In this document: piece after piece, positions 8,938 to 17,842 of the stretch
Position numbering within the stretch: position 1 is the stretch's first letter
Layout: each line of letters starts with the position of its first letter
From: JBHGBM01 sp041946965
GTDB taxonomy: Bacteria > Acidobacteriota > Terriglobia > Bryobacterales > Bryobacteraceae
Reading direction: 5' to 3'
Length of the DNA: 64,000 nucleotides
Assembly: GCA_041946965.1 (NCBI GenBank)
Contig: JBHGBM010000030.1
Span: 1-64,000 of the forward strand
The notes under the pieces: model-generated
The model's input: the letters and a program-made list of their open reading frames with translations, nothing else
Told to the model about the DNA's origin: nothing
Database searches by the model: none
Made by a program: the position numbers and the translations under genes

Positions 8938-10732
8938 CGGACTGCCAACCGCGGCGGTTCAGGTCCCAGTAGATCACTGCGCCGGCAAGCACGGCGAACG
9001 CGAGGAAGATCGCCCCCAGCAGGTAGTCCTTCAGGATCAGCTTACCCACGCCGAACAGGGCGCCGTAAATCATCACGCAGCCCGCGATCCAATCCAGGAA
9101 GTTGTACTTCAGGTCACGGGAAGACTTCACCTCGGGCGCCAGGCGCGCGATGGGCTTCCAGAAGGCGTCGGAGGGCCGCACCCGGCGGTAGAAGGAAACC
9201 AGCTTCTCCTCCGGTTCCGGCGGGGTCAGGTAAGTGACCAGCAACCACACCGCGGTGGTGATCCCCACCGTGATCAGCATGATGTAGGCGAAGCCGCGTG
9301 GGTCTGAGCTGTCCAGGCCGAAGGCGGCCTGGAGCGCGACCGACGTCACAAACGCCGCCGCCATGGCGGACACCTCGCTCCAGGCATTGATGCGCCACCA
9401 GAACCAGCGCAGGATCAGCACGGTGCCGGTGCCCGCGCCGGTGACGATGAGCAGTTGCCACGCGCCCGCGATGGATTCCATGAAGAAGGTGACCATGGCC
9501 GAGATGATGGTGAGCACCACCGTGGCCGCCTGCGAAATGCGCACGTAATGCTGTTCGGTTTCCCCCTTGCGCCAGAAGCGGCGGTAGAAGTCGTTCACCA
9601 GGTAGCTCGCGCCCCAGTTGAGCTGCGTGCCGATGGTGGACATGAAGGCCGCGGCGAACGCCGCCACCATGAGGCCGCGCAGGTACGTCGGCAGGTGATC
9701 GATCATCACCAGGATGTAGCCGGTTTCCGGGTCGGCGAGGCCGGGGTAGAGGATCACCGACGCGAGTCCCACCAGGATCCACGGCCATGGCCGCACCGCG
9801 TAGTGCGCGATGTTGAACCACAACGTCGCCAGCAGCGAGTGCTTTTCGTCCTTGGCGCAGAACATGCGCTGGGCGACGAACCCGCCGCCTCCGGGTTCCG
9901 CGCCGGGATACCACGTGGCCCACCAGTTGAGCGAGATGTAGACCAGGAAGGTGATCAGCGGCATCCAGGCGGAATGGAGGTCGGGGACGAAGCTCAGAAT
10001 GGAACCGGCGCTGCCAGTGGCCAGATCCTTGGCGCGGTCCACGGCGGCCAGTTTGGTCTTCATGGCATCGATGCCGCCCACCGCCCCCACCGCCGCCACC
10101 GCCAGCACGATCACCATGGACATCTTGATCACGAACTGGAACAGGTCCGTCACCAGCACGCCCCACAGGCCCGCCAGCGTGGATATGAACGAGGTCAGCG
10201 CGATCATTCCCAGCACGATCACCAGGGCCTCGAGCTTGCCGATGCCCAGGATCAGCATCAGGATCTTGATCATCGCCAGGTTCACCCAGCCGAGGATGAT
10301 GCAGTTGATGGGGATGCCCAGGTAGATGGCGCGGAAGCCGCGCAGGAATGCCGCAGGTTTGCCGGCGTAGCGGATTTCGGCGAACTCCACGTCCGTCATC
10401 ACACCGGACCGGCGCCACAGGCGTGCGTAGAAGAACACCGTCAGCATGCCGCTGGCTACGAAGTTCCACCACAGCCAGTTGCCCGCGATGCCGTTGCGGG
10501 CCACCATCCCGGTGACCGCCAGCGGCGTATCCGCCGCGAAGGTGGTGGCCACCATGGACGTGCCCGCCAGCCACCACGGCACGTTGCGTCCTGAAAGAAA
10601 GAACTCCCCGGTGTCCTTGCCCGCACGAGATTTGTAGTAGAACCCGATCAGGAGGTTGAACAGGAAGTAAGCGGCGACGATCACCCAATCGACAAGAGTA
10701 AGTTTCACAGAGAGTCCTTCCAGATTTCCCAC
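8927..10732 (-). CDS. sodium:solute symporter family transporter
   Basis: Large inner-membrane cotransporter of the SSS family, about 600 residues with about 13-15 hydrophobic helices. It starts with a helix (DWVIVAAYFLFNLLIGFYYK) and the family hallmark near residues 40-60 (GEFFLSGRNVPWWLAGTSMV). The substrate cannot be read from the sequence. The predicted start gives MGNLEGLSVKLTL; a GTG eight codons in is an alternative. It is transcribed alone; its upstream region carries two DnaA-box-like sites. Confidence 0.9.
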   Translation of the reverse strand: MGNLEGLSVKLTLVDWVIVAAYFLFNLLIGFYYKSRAGKDTGEFFLSGRNVPWWLAGTSMVATTFAADTPLAVTGMVARNGIAGNWLWWNFVASGMLTVFFYARLWRRSGVMTDVEFAEIRYAGKPAAFLRGFRAIYLGIPINCIILGWVNLAMIKILMLILGIGKLEALVIVLGMIALTSFISTLAGLWGVLVTDLFQFVIKMSMVIVLAVAAVGAVGGIDAMKTKLAAVDRAKDLATGSAGSILSFVPDLHSAWMPLITFLVYISLNWWATWYPGAEPGGGGFVAQRMFCAKDEKHSLLATLWFNIAHYAVRPWPWILVGLASVILYPGLADPETGYILVMIDHLPTYLRGLMVAAFAAAFMSTIGTQLNWGASYLVNDFYRRFWRKGETEQHYVRISQAATVVLTIISAMVTFFMESIAGAWQLLIVTGAGTGTVLILRWFWWRINAWSEVSAMAAAFVTSVALQAAFGLDSSDPRGFAYIMLITVGITTAVWLLVTYLTPPEPEEKLVSFYRRVRPSDAFWKPIARLAPEVKSSRDLKYNFLDWIAGCVMIYGALFGVGKLILKDYLLGAIFLAFAVLAGAVIYWDLNRRGWQSVIE

Positions 10733-10737
10733 CCGGC

Positions 10738-10758
10738 TGTGGAAAACCCTGTGGATAA
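10738..10758 (-). promoter_or_regulatory. pair of DnaA-box-like 9-mers upstream of the symporter
   Basis: Read on the minus strand, the perfect consensus TTATCCACA (10750-10758) is followed after 3 nt by TTTTCCACA (10738-10746), which fits the relaxed consensus TTWTNCACA. They lie just upstream of the symporter start at 10732, in a 229-bp gene-free interval. I see no further clear box and no neighbouring origin genes, so local regulation by DnaA or chance is likelier than an origin. Confidence 0.4.
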
Positions 10759-10961
10759 CTAGCCAGTCCAGTACGGTATTTTACAATTCTGCTAACGGTT
10801 TCAGGACACAATGCACAGATCTTAAGCAGACCGTGCGGCCGAAGAGCAAGTATATACCATTCTTCAAGTTGACAAGCTTTGAGGAGGTTCCCGGCGAAAG
10901 GATTGCGGCCTTTCCCCCGCGGGATACCCTGAAAGGCTTGCTGCCCAGTACTCCGGCTCGC

Positions 10962-11609
10962 CTAACGCTTCAGTTCCGCCAAGATGCTGGCCGCCACCTG
11001 GGAGGCCAGCGCCTCATATCCGGGCCCGGTGAAGTGCACGTTCGCGGGAAGCTGAATCTCCGCCAGCCTGGGCTGGGCGAAGCCGTACAGGTCGTCGAGC
11101 GGCACCCCGGCTTCCGCCATGACTTTCTTGGCCACCAGGTTGTAAGCGACGACGTCGGCGGGCTCGCGCGGCGGGTTCAGCTTACCCGCCGGCACGGGCG
11201 TGGTGGTGGCGAAGATCAGCCGCGCGCCGGTCCGGTTCAGCCGCGCCACGATCTTGCGCAGGTTGGCCTCATACTCCTCCAGAGGCACCTGGCGCTTGCC
11301 GCCATCCATGATCTTCAGGTCGTGCAGCCCGAAGTTGAAATGGATGAGGTTCCACTTGGACTCGCCGAGCCACTGATCGAGCGACTCGAGCCCGCGCGAA
11401 GTTGGACCGCCGTTGGCCGGGATGCGGTGCACGTTGGCTTTGCCGCGCAGCAATTCCCGCACGGGCAGGGTGTAGCCGATGGAGATGGAATCGCCGATGA
11501 GCAGCACGCGCGGCAGTCCGGCCGTGTCTGTAATGGGGGCGAAGGCGGGATTCGGCGTTTGCGCCGCCGCACCCGCCAAGAACAACAGGGCGACGAAGAG
11601 AGGTTTCAT
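10962..11609 (-). CDS. secreted SGNH/GDSL-family hydrolase
   Basis: Esterase/lipase-like hydrolase of 215 residues with a signal peptide (about 1-16, ending AGAAAQ). Family blocks are visible: the nucleophile block RVLLIGDSISIGYT, the Gly block (NGGPTSRG), the HFNFGLHDLK block standing in for the usual GxND, and the catalytic His block near the end (NVHFTGPGYEALA). The natural substrate, probably an acetylated carbohydrate, is not determinable. Its ATG overlaps the stop of the upstream M49-like gene by 4 nt, so the two are co-translated. Confidence 0.87.
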   Translation of the reverse strand: MKPLFVALLFLAGAAAQTPNPAFAPITDTAGLPRVLLIGDSISIGYTLPVRELLRGKANVHRIPANGGPTSRGLESLDQWLGESKWNLIHFNFGLHDLKIMDGGKRQVPLEEYEANLRKIVARLNRTGARLIFATTTPVPAGKLNPPREPADVVAYNLVAKKVMAEAGVPLDDLYGFAQPRLAEIQLPANVHFTGPGYEALASQVAASILAELKR

Positions 11610-13198
11610 GGCTTGAGTTGATTCGCGGTGACGAACACCGGCACGATGTCCACGGGGATGTCCTTCATGCGGTCGAGCGCCTTCTGCATCGGGGGGCGGA
11701 CCACCGCCAGAGTTTCGAGCATGCGCTTCGCCGCCGCGTAATCCCCGTGAGCTTCAATGGTGAGCAGCTCGCGCGCCAGATCGCGGATGGCGGCGCGCAT
11801 CTTCGGGACATCCACGCGGAACGCGCCGTCCGGGCGCGCAACGAAGGCGCCGTGATCGACGAAGTAATTGAATTGCAGCGCGGTGCCGCGGCCGTGCGCC
11901 TCGTTGATCCCGAACCGCACGGAGCGGAACGTGGATGCGAGGTAGGTCGAATAGAGTTGCTCCTCGGTGAAGCCCTGCATGGCCTGCGCTCCGAGCAGCG
12001 GCAGCATAAAGAGCCCGGTCACATCGGCCTTGGCCTCTTCGATGGGGCTGTACAGTTCCTTGAGCGCCTGGCGCAGAGAAACGCCGCCCGCGCGGTGCGG
12101 TCCCAGCCCGTGCGCCAGTTCGTGCGCCACGATATGGGTGAAGAACGCCTCGAAGTTCACGGAGCCCTCGGGCCAGGCCGGCGCGAGAATCCTCTGGAAC
12201 TTGGCCTCCTGCACGTTTTTCAGCATCACGCGCTTGGCGCCCTTTTGAAGAATCACGCGCTCGTCGTTGGGCAGGTTGTAGGCGGCGGTTTGCACGCCGT
12301 GGGCGCCGTCGCCGGCCGCGAACACCTGGTTCACCACCCGGATGGGCGCGGCGGCGCCCAGCTTCGGGTTGCGGAAGCGCGGCTCGATCGGAAGATTGTT
12401 TTCCACCTCCTGGAGCCGCCCGGCGAAAAAGGCCAGCCGCGCGCTTTCTTTTTCGTCGCGGATGGTCACGTAGGATTCGAACGCGGCTTTGTATCCGAAC
12501 AGTTCGTCGTTGTACGTCTCGTAAGGGCCGATGGTGATTTCGAGCGGCGCGTCCAGGTCCATCCAGGCCACGTCGCTGGCGAAGTAGTCGTTGCTCCTGA
12601 AGGCGTCCGCGCGCGTCTCCAGGAAGCGCTTGAGCGTCGCGTTGGGGGTGAGCGCGGCGGCTTCGCGCAGCAGGCGCGCGCAGCGCTCCAGGTCTTGCGC
12701 GTACTCGTGGCTGTAAGGGACCGTTTCCAGCCGCCGTCCCGCGCCGCGCCGGATGACGGTGAAGAAACCCTCGGCCTCTCGCCGCCGCGCTTCCGGCAGC
12801 GTCTTCGCCCAGGCTTCAAACTCCTCGCGCGTCATGTCCTCGGGGTAGAAATTGGCGCCGGGAAACTTGCGCGGCGGCACACCGGGAAGGAACGCGGCGT
12901 GCCCGTCCAGATCCGACCACGGACCCTTGTTCAGCCAGAAGTAGCGCAGCCGGGCCCGGCCGAGCGGCGTGGCATCCCGCTTCAGCTTCGCGTACAGCGC
13001 ACGGTTGCCGTTCCAAAGCTGCGCCAGGAAAATATCGTCGATCACGCGCGACGCCTCGATGAGTTTCGCCAGCGCCCGGCGGTCGCCGGGAGCGAGAGCC
13101 GCAGTGTCCACCTTGAGTTCGACGGGCGCGAAACGCGCCGTCATGCGTTCGAGCTGCGGCAGACCGGGAATCGCCAGCATAAGCAGCAGGGCGAGCAT
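11606..13198 (-). CDS. M49 (dipeptidyl-peptidase III)-like zinc metallopeptidase
   Basis: Probable zinc-dependent exopeptidase of 530 residues with a short hydrophobic N-terminus that may be a signal peptide. The zinc site reads AHELAHGLGPH at about residues 358-368, with the distal ligand segment EEAKADVTGL at about 387-396, which corresponds to the EECRAD-type block of DPP III. The site is a compact HEXXH rather than the HEXXXH of classical DPP III. This form is known in M49-like proteins related to the C-terminal half of plant NUDT3. It is co-directional with the SGNH gene and 1 nt from the lactonase gene. Confidence 0.75.
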   Translation of the reverse strand: MLALLLMLAIPGLPQLERMTARFAPVELKVDTAALAPGDRRALAKLIEASRVIDDIFLAQLWNGNRALYAKLKRDATPLGRARLRYFWLNKGPWSDLDGHAAFLPGVPPRKFPGANFYPEDMTREEFEAWAKTLPEARRREAEGFFTVIRRGAGRRLETVPYSHEYAQDLERCARLLREAAALTPNATLKRFLETRADAFRSNDYFASDVAWMDLDAPLEITIGPYETYNDELFGYKAAFESYVTIRDEKESARLAFFAGRLQEVENNLPIEPRFRNPKLGAAAPIRVVNQVFAAGDGAHGVQTAAYNLPNDERVILQKGAKRVMLKNVQEAKFQRILAPAWPEGSVNFEAFFTHIVAHELAHGLGPHRAGGVSLRQALKELYSPIEEAKADVTGLFMLPLLGAQAMQGFTEEQLYSTYLASTFRSVRFGINEAHGRGTALQFNYFVDHGAFVARPDGAFRVDVPKMRAAIRDLARELLTIEAHGDYAAAKRMLETLAVVRPPMQKALDRMKDIPVDIVPVFVTANQLKP

Positions 13199-13199
13199 G

Positions 13200-14321
13200 T
13201 TACTTCACCGCCACGAAGCGCACGCACACGGGGCGCCCCGCGCCCAGCGTCTGGCCGGTAGGCTTCAGCCGCCCGTTGCCCGGGTCGATGCGGAAGACCA
13301 CGATGTTGTCGGAATCCTGGTTGGCCGCCAGCAGGAAGGCGCCGGTCGGGTCGATGCCGAAGTTGCGCGGCGTTTTGCCCTCCGAGGGCGTGTTCTCGAC
13401 GTAGGTGAGTCCGCCGGTCTTCGGGTCGATCTCAAACACCGCGATGCTGTCGTGGCCGCGGTTGGAGCCGTAGAGGAACTTGCCGCTGGGGTGCACCTGC
13501 ACTTCGGCGCAGGTGTTGTTGCCGGTCCAGCCGTTGGGCAGCGTGGAAACGGTGGCGATCTCTTTCAGCACTCCGCGCCTGGCGTTCCAGGCGAAGGCCG
13601 TGACGGTGGAGCCCAGTTCGTTGATCACGTACGCGAACTTGCCGTTGGGGTGAAAGGCGAAGTGCCGCGGTCCGGCGCCCGGCGCGACGGTAGCGAAGGG
13701 CGGATCGTTGGGGGCCAGCGTGCCCTTGACCGCGTCGAAACGATACACCAGCACCTTATCCAGCCCCAGGTCCGCGGCCACGGCGAAGCGGTTGTCCGGG
13801 GAGAGATTGATCGAATGCGCGTGCGGCCCCTGCTGGCGCTTGGGGTTCACTCCGGAGCCGGTATGCTGCACGAAGGCCGAGGGCTCGCCGAGGCTCCCAT
13901 CCGGCTTGATGGGGAGCGCGGCGATGCTGCCGGAGCCGTAGTTGGCCACCAGCGCGGCCTTGCCGGTGCGGTCCACCGCGACGAAACACGGTCCCGCGCC
14001 GCGGGAGGGCATCTTGTTCAGGAACGCCAGCCTGCCGGTCGCCGGGTGGATCAGGAAGGCGCTCACGGCCCCGCTCTTCTGGCCGTCGAAGCTCGAAATC
14101 TCGCTCACCGCGTACAGGTATTTCCGGTTGGGGTGTACGGCCACAAAGGACGGATTGGTGGTTTCCGCCGCCAGCCCCAGGGCGGTCAGTTTGCCGCTGG
14201 CCGTATCCAGGCGCCAGGCATAGATGCCCTGGCTGTTCTTGCCGGTATAGGTGCCGGCGTAAACCAGGTACTCGGCGCCGAAGGCGGGGAGGGCGGCGGC
14301 TAGCAGCATGGCATATCTCAT
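13200..14321 (-). CDS. secreted lactonase family protein (YbhE/6-phosphogluconolactonase-like beta-propeller)
   Basis: Seven-bladed beta-propeller of the Lactonase family (PF10282), 373 residues. The ATG at 14321 was chosen because it begins a clear signal peptide (MRYAMLLAAALPAFGAEYLV); a longer frame upstream has no signal. Repeated blade motifs such as PNRKYLYAVSE, GAGPRHFAFHPNGKFAYVIN and PSGKFLYGSNRGHDS are evenly spaced. The export signal argues against a cytoplasmic pentose-phosphate role; a periplasmic sugar-lactone or structural role is inferred. It begins the three-gene minus-strand unit with the M49-like and SGNH genes. Confidence 0.88.
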   Translation of the reverse strand: MRYAMLLAAALPAFGAEYLVYAGTYTGKNSQGIYAWRLDTASGKLTALGLAAETTNPSFVAVHPNRKYLYAVSEISSFDGQKSGAVSAFLIHPATGRLAFLNKMPSRGAGPCFVAVDRTGKAALVANYGSGSIAALPIKPDGSLGEPSAFVQHTGSGVNPKRQQGPHAHSINLSPDNRFAVAADLGLDKVLVYRFDAVKGTLAPNDPPFATVAPGAGPRHFAFHPNGKFAYVINELGSTVTAFAWNARRGVLKEIATVSTLPNGWTGNNTCAEVQVHPSGKFLYGSNRGHDSIAVFEIDPKTGGLTYVENTPSEGKTPRNFGIDPTGAFLLAANQDSDNIVVFRIDPGNGRLKPTGQTLGAGRPVCVRFVAVK

Positions 14322-14458
14322 GGCTCCATGAGAGCGCAGTACAGGGTGGAAAGGCAACCGGGCGGACCTCCGGACGCCCCGTTCGCTGTAAGATCCTTGC
14401 CTTGGAGCGGGCGGGACTGGTACCATGCATTGTCCCGGGTGATCATTTCGGCCTTGTA

Positions 14459-15472
14459 ATGCGAAAAGTCCCTTTTGCCGAATCGGTCAAGATCATCGCG
14501 CGCGGCTCCCTGAACTGGATCGCCCAGCGGCCGATCGTGGTTTCGTTCGAGGTTACCGATAGCTGCACGTGCTGGTGCAAGCACTGCGACCACGGCGGGC
14601 CGAAGGACGATTCCCGCAACCTGAAACCCGCCGATTACCGCCGTTACATGGAGGCGCTGCGCCCCTGCGTGGTGCAGGTTTCGGGCGGCGAGCCTTTGAT
14701 GCGCGACGACATCGCCGAAATCGTCCGGAACATCAAGAACGGGCGGGCGCAGGGTGTTCCCTACACTATTCTGGTTTCGAACTGGTCGCTGATGACGGTG
14801 GAGCGTTACCAGGCGCTGCGCGACGCCGGCATCGACCAGTTCTCCGTCAGCCTGGATTTCCCCGACCGCCGCCACGACGATTTCCGCGTGCACCCCGGCC
14901 TTTACGATCACTTGAGCGATGTGATTCCGAAGTGCGCCGCCCTGGGGCACGACGATATCGTGCTCAACAGTTGCATCACCACGGAGAACGTGGGCGAGAT
15001 CGAAGGCATGGCCGACAAGGCCCGCGAGTGGGGCGTGAACATCTGCTACAGCTCCTACTCCGCCCGCCGCACGGGCTGCCGCGATTACCTGCTGACCAGC
15101 CCCGAACAGCTCGCGCAACTGAACCGGGGCCTGGACCGCGTGGAGGCGCGGCGCGACGGCACCAACTGGATCGTCAACTCCAGGAGCACGCTGGACGCCA
15201 CGCGCGACTACTTCGCCAACTCGGGCGCGCCGGGTTGCAAAGCCGGGCTGCGGTTCCTGGTGGTGACCTGCGACGGCATGCTGCAACCCTGCTCCATGCA
15301 GTTTCACCGCTTCCCGCTCGAGCAGCGGGACCGCATGATCGAGGAATTCACGGCGGAGAACCGGTGCGACCAGTGCTACGTCTCCATCCGTTCCTACCTC
15401 GACAAGAGCTTCCCGCGGCTGTTGTGGGAGAACGTGAGCGGCTTCTTCTCGTTCAAGACCGAGCGCGCATAG
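14459..15472 (+). CDS. radical SAM protein with SPASM-like C-terminus
   Basis: Iron-sulfur enzyme of 337 residues that would cleave S-adenosylmethionine. The cluster motif CxxxCxxC is at TDSCTCWCKHCDHGG (about residues 34-48), followed by the SGGEPLMRDDIAE glycine motif. The C-terminal part holds further Cys residues (GCKAGLRF, VTCDGMLQPCSM, ENRCDQCYVS), which suggests auxiliary cluster binding. The ATG at 14459 starts just before the conserved region; an upstream in-frame ATG at 14402 is less likely. No RiPP precursor or partner is adjacent, so the substrate is unknown. A Gfo/Idh/MocA gene follows 46 nt downstream. Confidence 0.85.
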   Translation: MRKVPFAESVKIIARGSLNWIAQRPIVVSFEVTDSCTCWCKHCDHGGPKDDSRNLKPADYRRYMEALRPCVVQVSGGEPLMRDDIAEIVRNIKNGRAQGVPYTILVSNWSLMTVERYQALRDAGIDQFSVSLDFPDRRHDDFRVHPGLYDHLSDVIPKCAALGHDDIVLNSCITTENVGEIEGMADKAREWGVNICYSSYSARRTGCRDYLLTSPEQLAQLNRGLDRVEARRDGTNWIVNSRSTLDATRDYFANSGAPGCKAGLRFLVVTCDGMLQPCSMQFHRFPLEQRDRMIEEFTAENRCDQCYVSIRSYLDKSFPRLLWENVSGFFSFKTERA

Positions 15473-15518
15473 TCCGGTGCTATGATGAGGGTTACTTCCC
15501 TACCTGGAGAACCCTTTT

Positions 15519-16802
15519 ATGGCGGACGAAACCAAGCGCCGTGATTTCCTGAAGACGACTCTCGCCGCGGCGGCCACGGCCGGACCGGCGATCCTCTCCG
15601 CACGGGGGCAGAACAACAAGATCACCCTCGGCTGGATCGGCATGGGGACGCGCGGCAACGCCGGCGTCGAATGGCTGAAAAAGGCGGCTCCGGACGATAT
15701 CCACTTCAAGGCGGTGTGCGACACCTACGACGGTTACATCGCGCGCGCCAAAGACCGCGTGAAGACCATCTGGGGCAACATGCCGGAGACTTACAAGGAC
15801 TACCGCGACCTGCTGAAGGACAAGTCCATCGACGCGGTCTTCATCATGACGCCGGAGCACCTGCATCATGACATGACCATCGCGGCGCTCAACGCCGGCA
15901 AGCACGTCTATATCGAGAAGCCGCTGGCTCACACCATCGAGGAAGGATGGGACATTCTGAAAGCGTACAAGAAGGCCGGCAAGGTGGTGCAGGTCGGAAC
16001 GCAGAACCGCAGCTCGTCGCTCTACAAGAAAGCCAAGGAGATGGTGGCGCAGGGGCTGATCGGCGACGTACACTACGTGCGCGCCTTCTGGTACCGCAAC
16101 AGCGCGCCGAAGGAGCCCGCCTGGCGCTACTTTATCCCGGCGGACACCAACGAAAGCAACACGGATTGGGCCCGATTCCTCGGCCCCGCCCCCAAGCGCC
16201 CGTTCGACAAGCGCCGCTACTTCCAGTGGCGGCTCTACTGGGACTACTCCGGCGGCATCTCCACCGACCTGCTGGTGCACCAGACCGACATCGTCAATTT
16301 CATGCTGGACAAGACCGTGCCGCTCTCCTGCATGGCGTCCGGCGGCATCTACCGCTGGACCGACAAGGACGACGACCGCGACACCTCGGACACCTTCAGC
16401 GCCCTCTACGAGTACCCCGACAAGTTCCATATCAACTACAGTTGCTACTTCGGCAACGTGCACTACGGCTACGGCGAGCAGTTGATGGGGAACGAAGGAA
16501 CCATCGAGGTATTGAACCGGCAGGACCTGTACTTCCACCCGGAGAACTACCGCGGCGTTTCCGACGAGGTGAAGAACAAGCCGGCCATCCACCTCAACGG
16601 CATGAAGGACTTCAACGAGGCGGACGGCGCCATCAACCACTTCCGCAACTTCATCCAGGCGGTGCTGGGGAAGGAGAAAGTGATCGCCCCGCCGGAAGTG
16701 GGCCAGCAGGCGGCCATTTCGGGCCACATGGCCACGCTCTCTTACAAGAACCAGAAGAAGATTGTCTGGGACGAGAAGAAGAACACCTACCGGTTCGTGT
16801 AG
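15519..16802 (+). CDS. Tat-exported Gfo/Idh/MocA family oxidoreductase
   Basis: NAD(P)-dependent sugar-type oxidoreductase of 427 residues. The N-terminus is a Tat signal (KRRDFLKTTLAAAATAGPA). The nucleotide-binding fold follows (WIGMGTRGNAG), with the family motif VYIEKPLAHTIEEG near residue 130 and the C-terminal substrate domain. Such secreted members are abundant in planctomycetes and acidobacteria and probably act on polysaccharide-derived sugars. The exact reaction cannot be assigned. It ends 19 nt from the convergent hydrolase gene. Confidence 0.92.
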   Translation: MADETKRRDFLKTTLAAAATAGPAILSARGQNNKITLGWIGMGTRGNAGVEWLKKAAPDDIHFKAVCDTYDGYIARAKDRVKTIWGNMPETYKDYRDLLKDKSIDAVFIMTPEHLHHDMTIAALNAGKHVYIEKPLAHTIEEGWDILKAYKKAGKVVQVGTQNRSSSLYKKAKEMVAQGLIGDVHYVRAFWYRNSAPKEPAWRYFIPADTNESNTDWARFLGPAPKRPFDKRRYFQWRLYWDYSGGISTDLLVHQTDIVNFMLDKTVPLSCMASGGIYRWTDKDDDRDTSDTFSALYEYPDKFHINYSCYFGNVHYGYGEQLMGNEGTIEVLNRQDLYFHPENYRGVSDEVKNKPAIHLNGMKDFNEADGAINHFRNFIQAVLGKEKVIAPPEVGQQAAISGHMATLSYKNQKKIVWDEKKNTYRFV

Positions 16803-16821
16803 CAGAGGCCCCCGCGCCGCG

Positions 16822-17835
16822 TTATTCGAGGAACGCCGCCACGCGGGGAACGACCTTGCTCTCTTCGCAACCGGGCGACAGGTGGCCGCAATCGCTGTCC
16901 AGTTCCAGCGTGGCCGCCTGAAGCAGCTTGGCAAACTCGAGCGCGGGCCGCGGGTTCACCATGTGATCGCGCAGCGCCACTACCACCAGCGTCTTGGCGC
17001 GCACGGCCGCGGCGGCATTCCGCAGGTTCCCGCCGAAGGCTCTGGAGACATCGTGCGACATCATGGCCTCCAGTTGCCGGATGCGGTCGTTGGCGTCCAT
17101 GCCCTCGACGGCCTGTTTCTCCAAGCTGGCGTAAAACCCGGCAAAGGCGGCGGGCGCGGTCTCTCGCGCGCGGTACTCCGGCGTGGTGAGAGCGAGCTCG
17201 TGAATGCCGGCCACGGCGCGCAGTCCCGCCGCGGGCGGCCGCCGGTAGTTGCCGCCCCTCCAGTCTCGATCGGCGCGAATGGCATCGATCTCCGCCTGCC
17301 AGAGCAGCAGGTCGTAGGACGTCAGCTTGGGCGAACCGGCCACGGGCACGGCGCGGTCCAGGAACTCCGGATACGCCACCATCCACTGAAACGCCTGCAT
17401 GCCGCCCATCGAGATGCCCACCACCGCGCGCAGGCGCGGGATCTTCAGCACCCGCGTGAGCAGCGCATGCTGCGAGGCCGCCATGTCGCCGATGGTCACA
17501 CGCGGAAACTTCATGCGCGGCTGAACTTTGCTGTTGGAGGGCGACGAGGAGACGCCGTTGGCGAGCGCATCCACGGCGATCACGTAGTAACGCGACGAGT
17601 CCACCAGCTTGCCCGGGCCGATGCTCGCCGCCAGTTGCCCGCTCCGGCCCGTAAACCACGTGGGAAACAGGACGGAATTCGACCGCGCCGCATTCAGCTT
17701 GCCGAACGTGCGGTAGCCGATCCGGCAATCGCGCAGCACCTCGCCGCTTTCGAGCTTGAGATCGCCGAGAGAGGCGAACTGCTGCTGGCACACGGCGGGA
17801 ATCCAGAACAGGAATAGCGGGACGGCGAGTCGCAT
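16822..17835 (-). CDS. secreted alpha/beta hydrolase, MetX (homoserine O-acetyltransferase)-like
   Basis: Alpha/beta-hydrolase of 337 residues with an apparent signal peptide (MRLAVPLFLFWIPAVC). The nucleophile elbow GISMGGMQAFQW matches the MetX subgroup. The early segment GYRTFGKLNAARSN and the terminal DCGHLSPGCE with the catalytic His also fit. A leader is unusual for a methionine-biosynthesis enzyme, so an extracytoplasmic esterase or acyltransferase is likelier than true MetX. It sits 7 nt downstream of hpnD on the same strand and could be the last gene of the hopanoid operon. Confidence 0.82.
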   Translation of the reverse strand: MRLAVPLFLFWIPAVCQQQFASLGDLKLESGEVLRDCRIGYRTFGKLNAARSNSVLFPTWFTGRSGQLAASIGPGKLVDSSRYYVIAVDALANGVSSSPSNSKVQPRMKFPRVTIGDMAASQHALLTRVLKIPRLRAVVGISMGGMQAFQWMVAYPEFLDRAVPVAGSPKLTSYDLLLWQAEIDAIRADRDWRGGNYRRPPAAGLRAVAGIHELALTTPEYRARETAPAAFAGFYASLEKQAVEGMDANDRIRQLEAMMSHDVSRAFGGNLRNAAAAVRAKTLVVVALRDHMVNPRPALEFAKLLQAATLELDSDCGHLSPGCEESKVVPRVAAFLE

Positions 17836-17842
17836 GGCGAAG

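Noticed and set aside
10733..10961. Chromosomal replication origin
   Set aside because: Only two DnaA-like boxes, no dnaA/dnaN/gidA-type neighbours and no visible AT-rich 13-mers.
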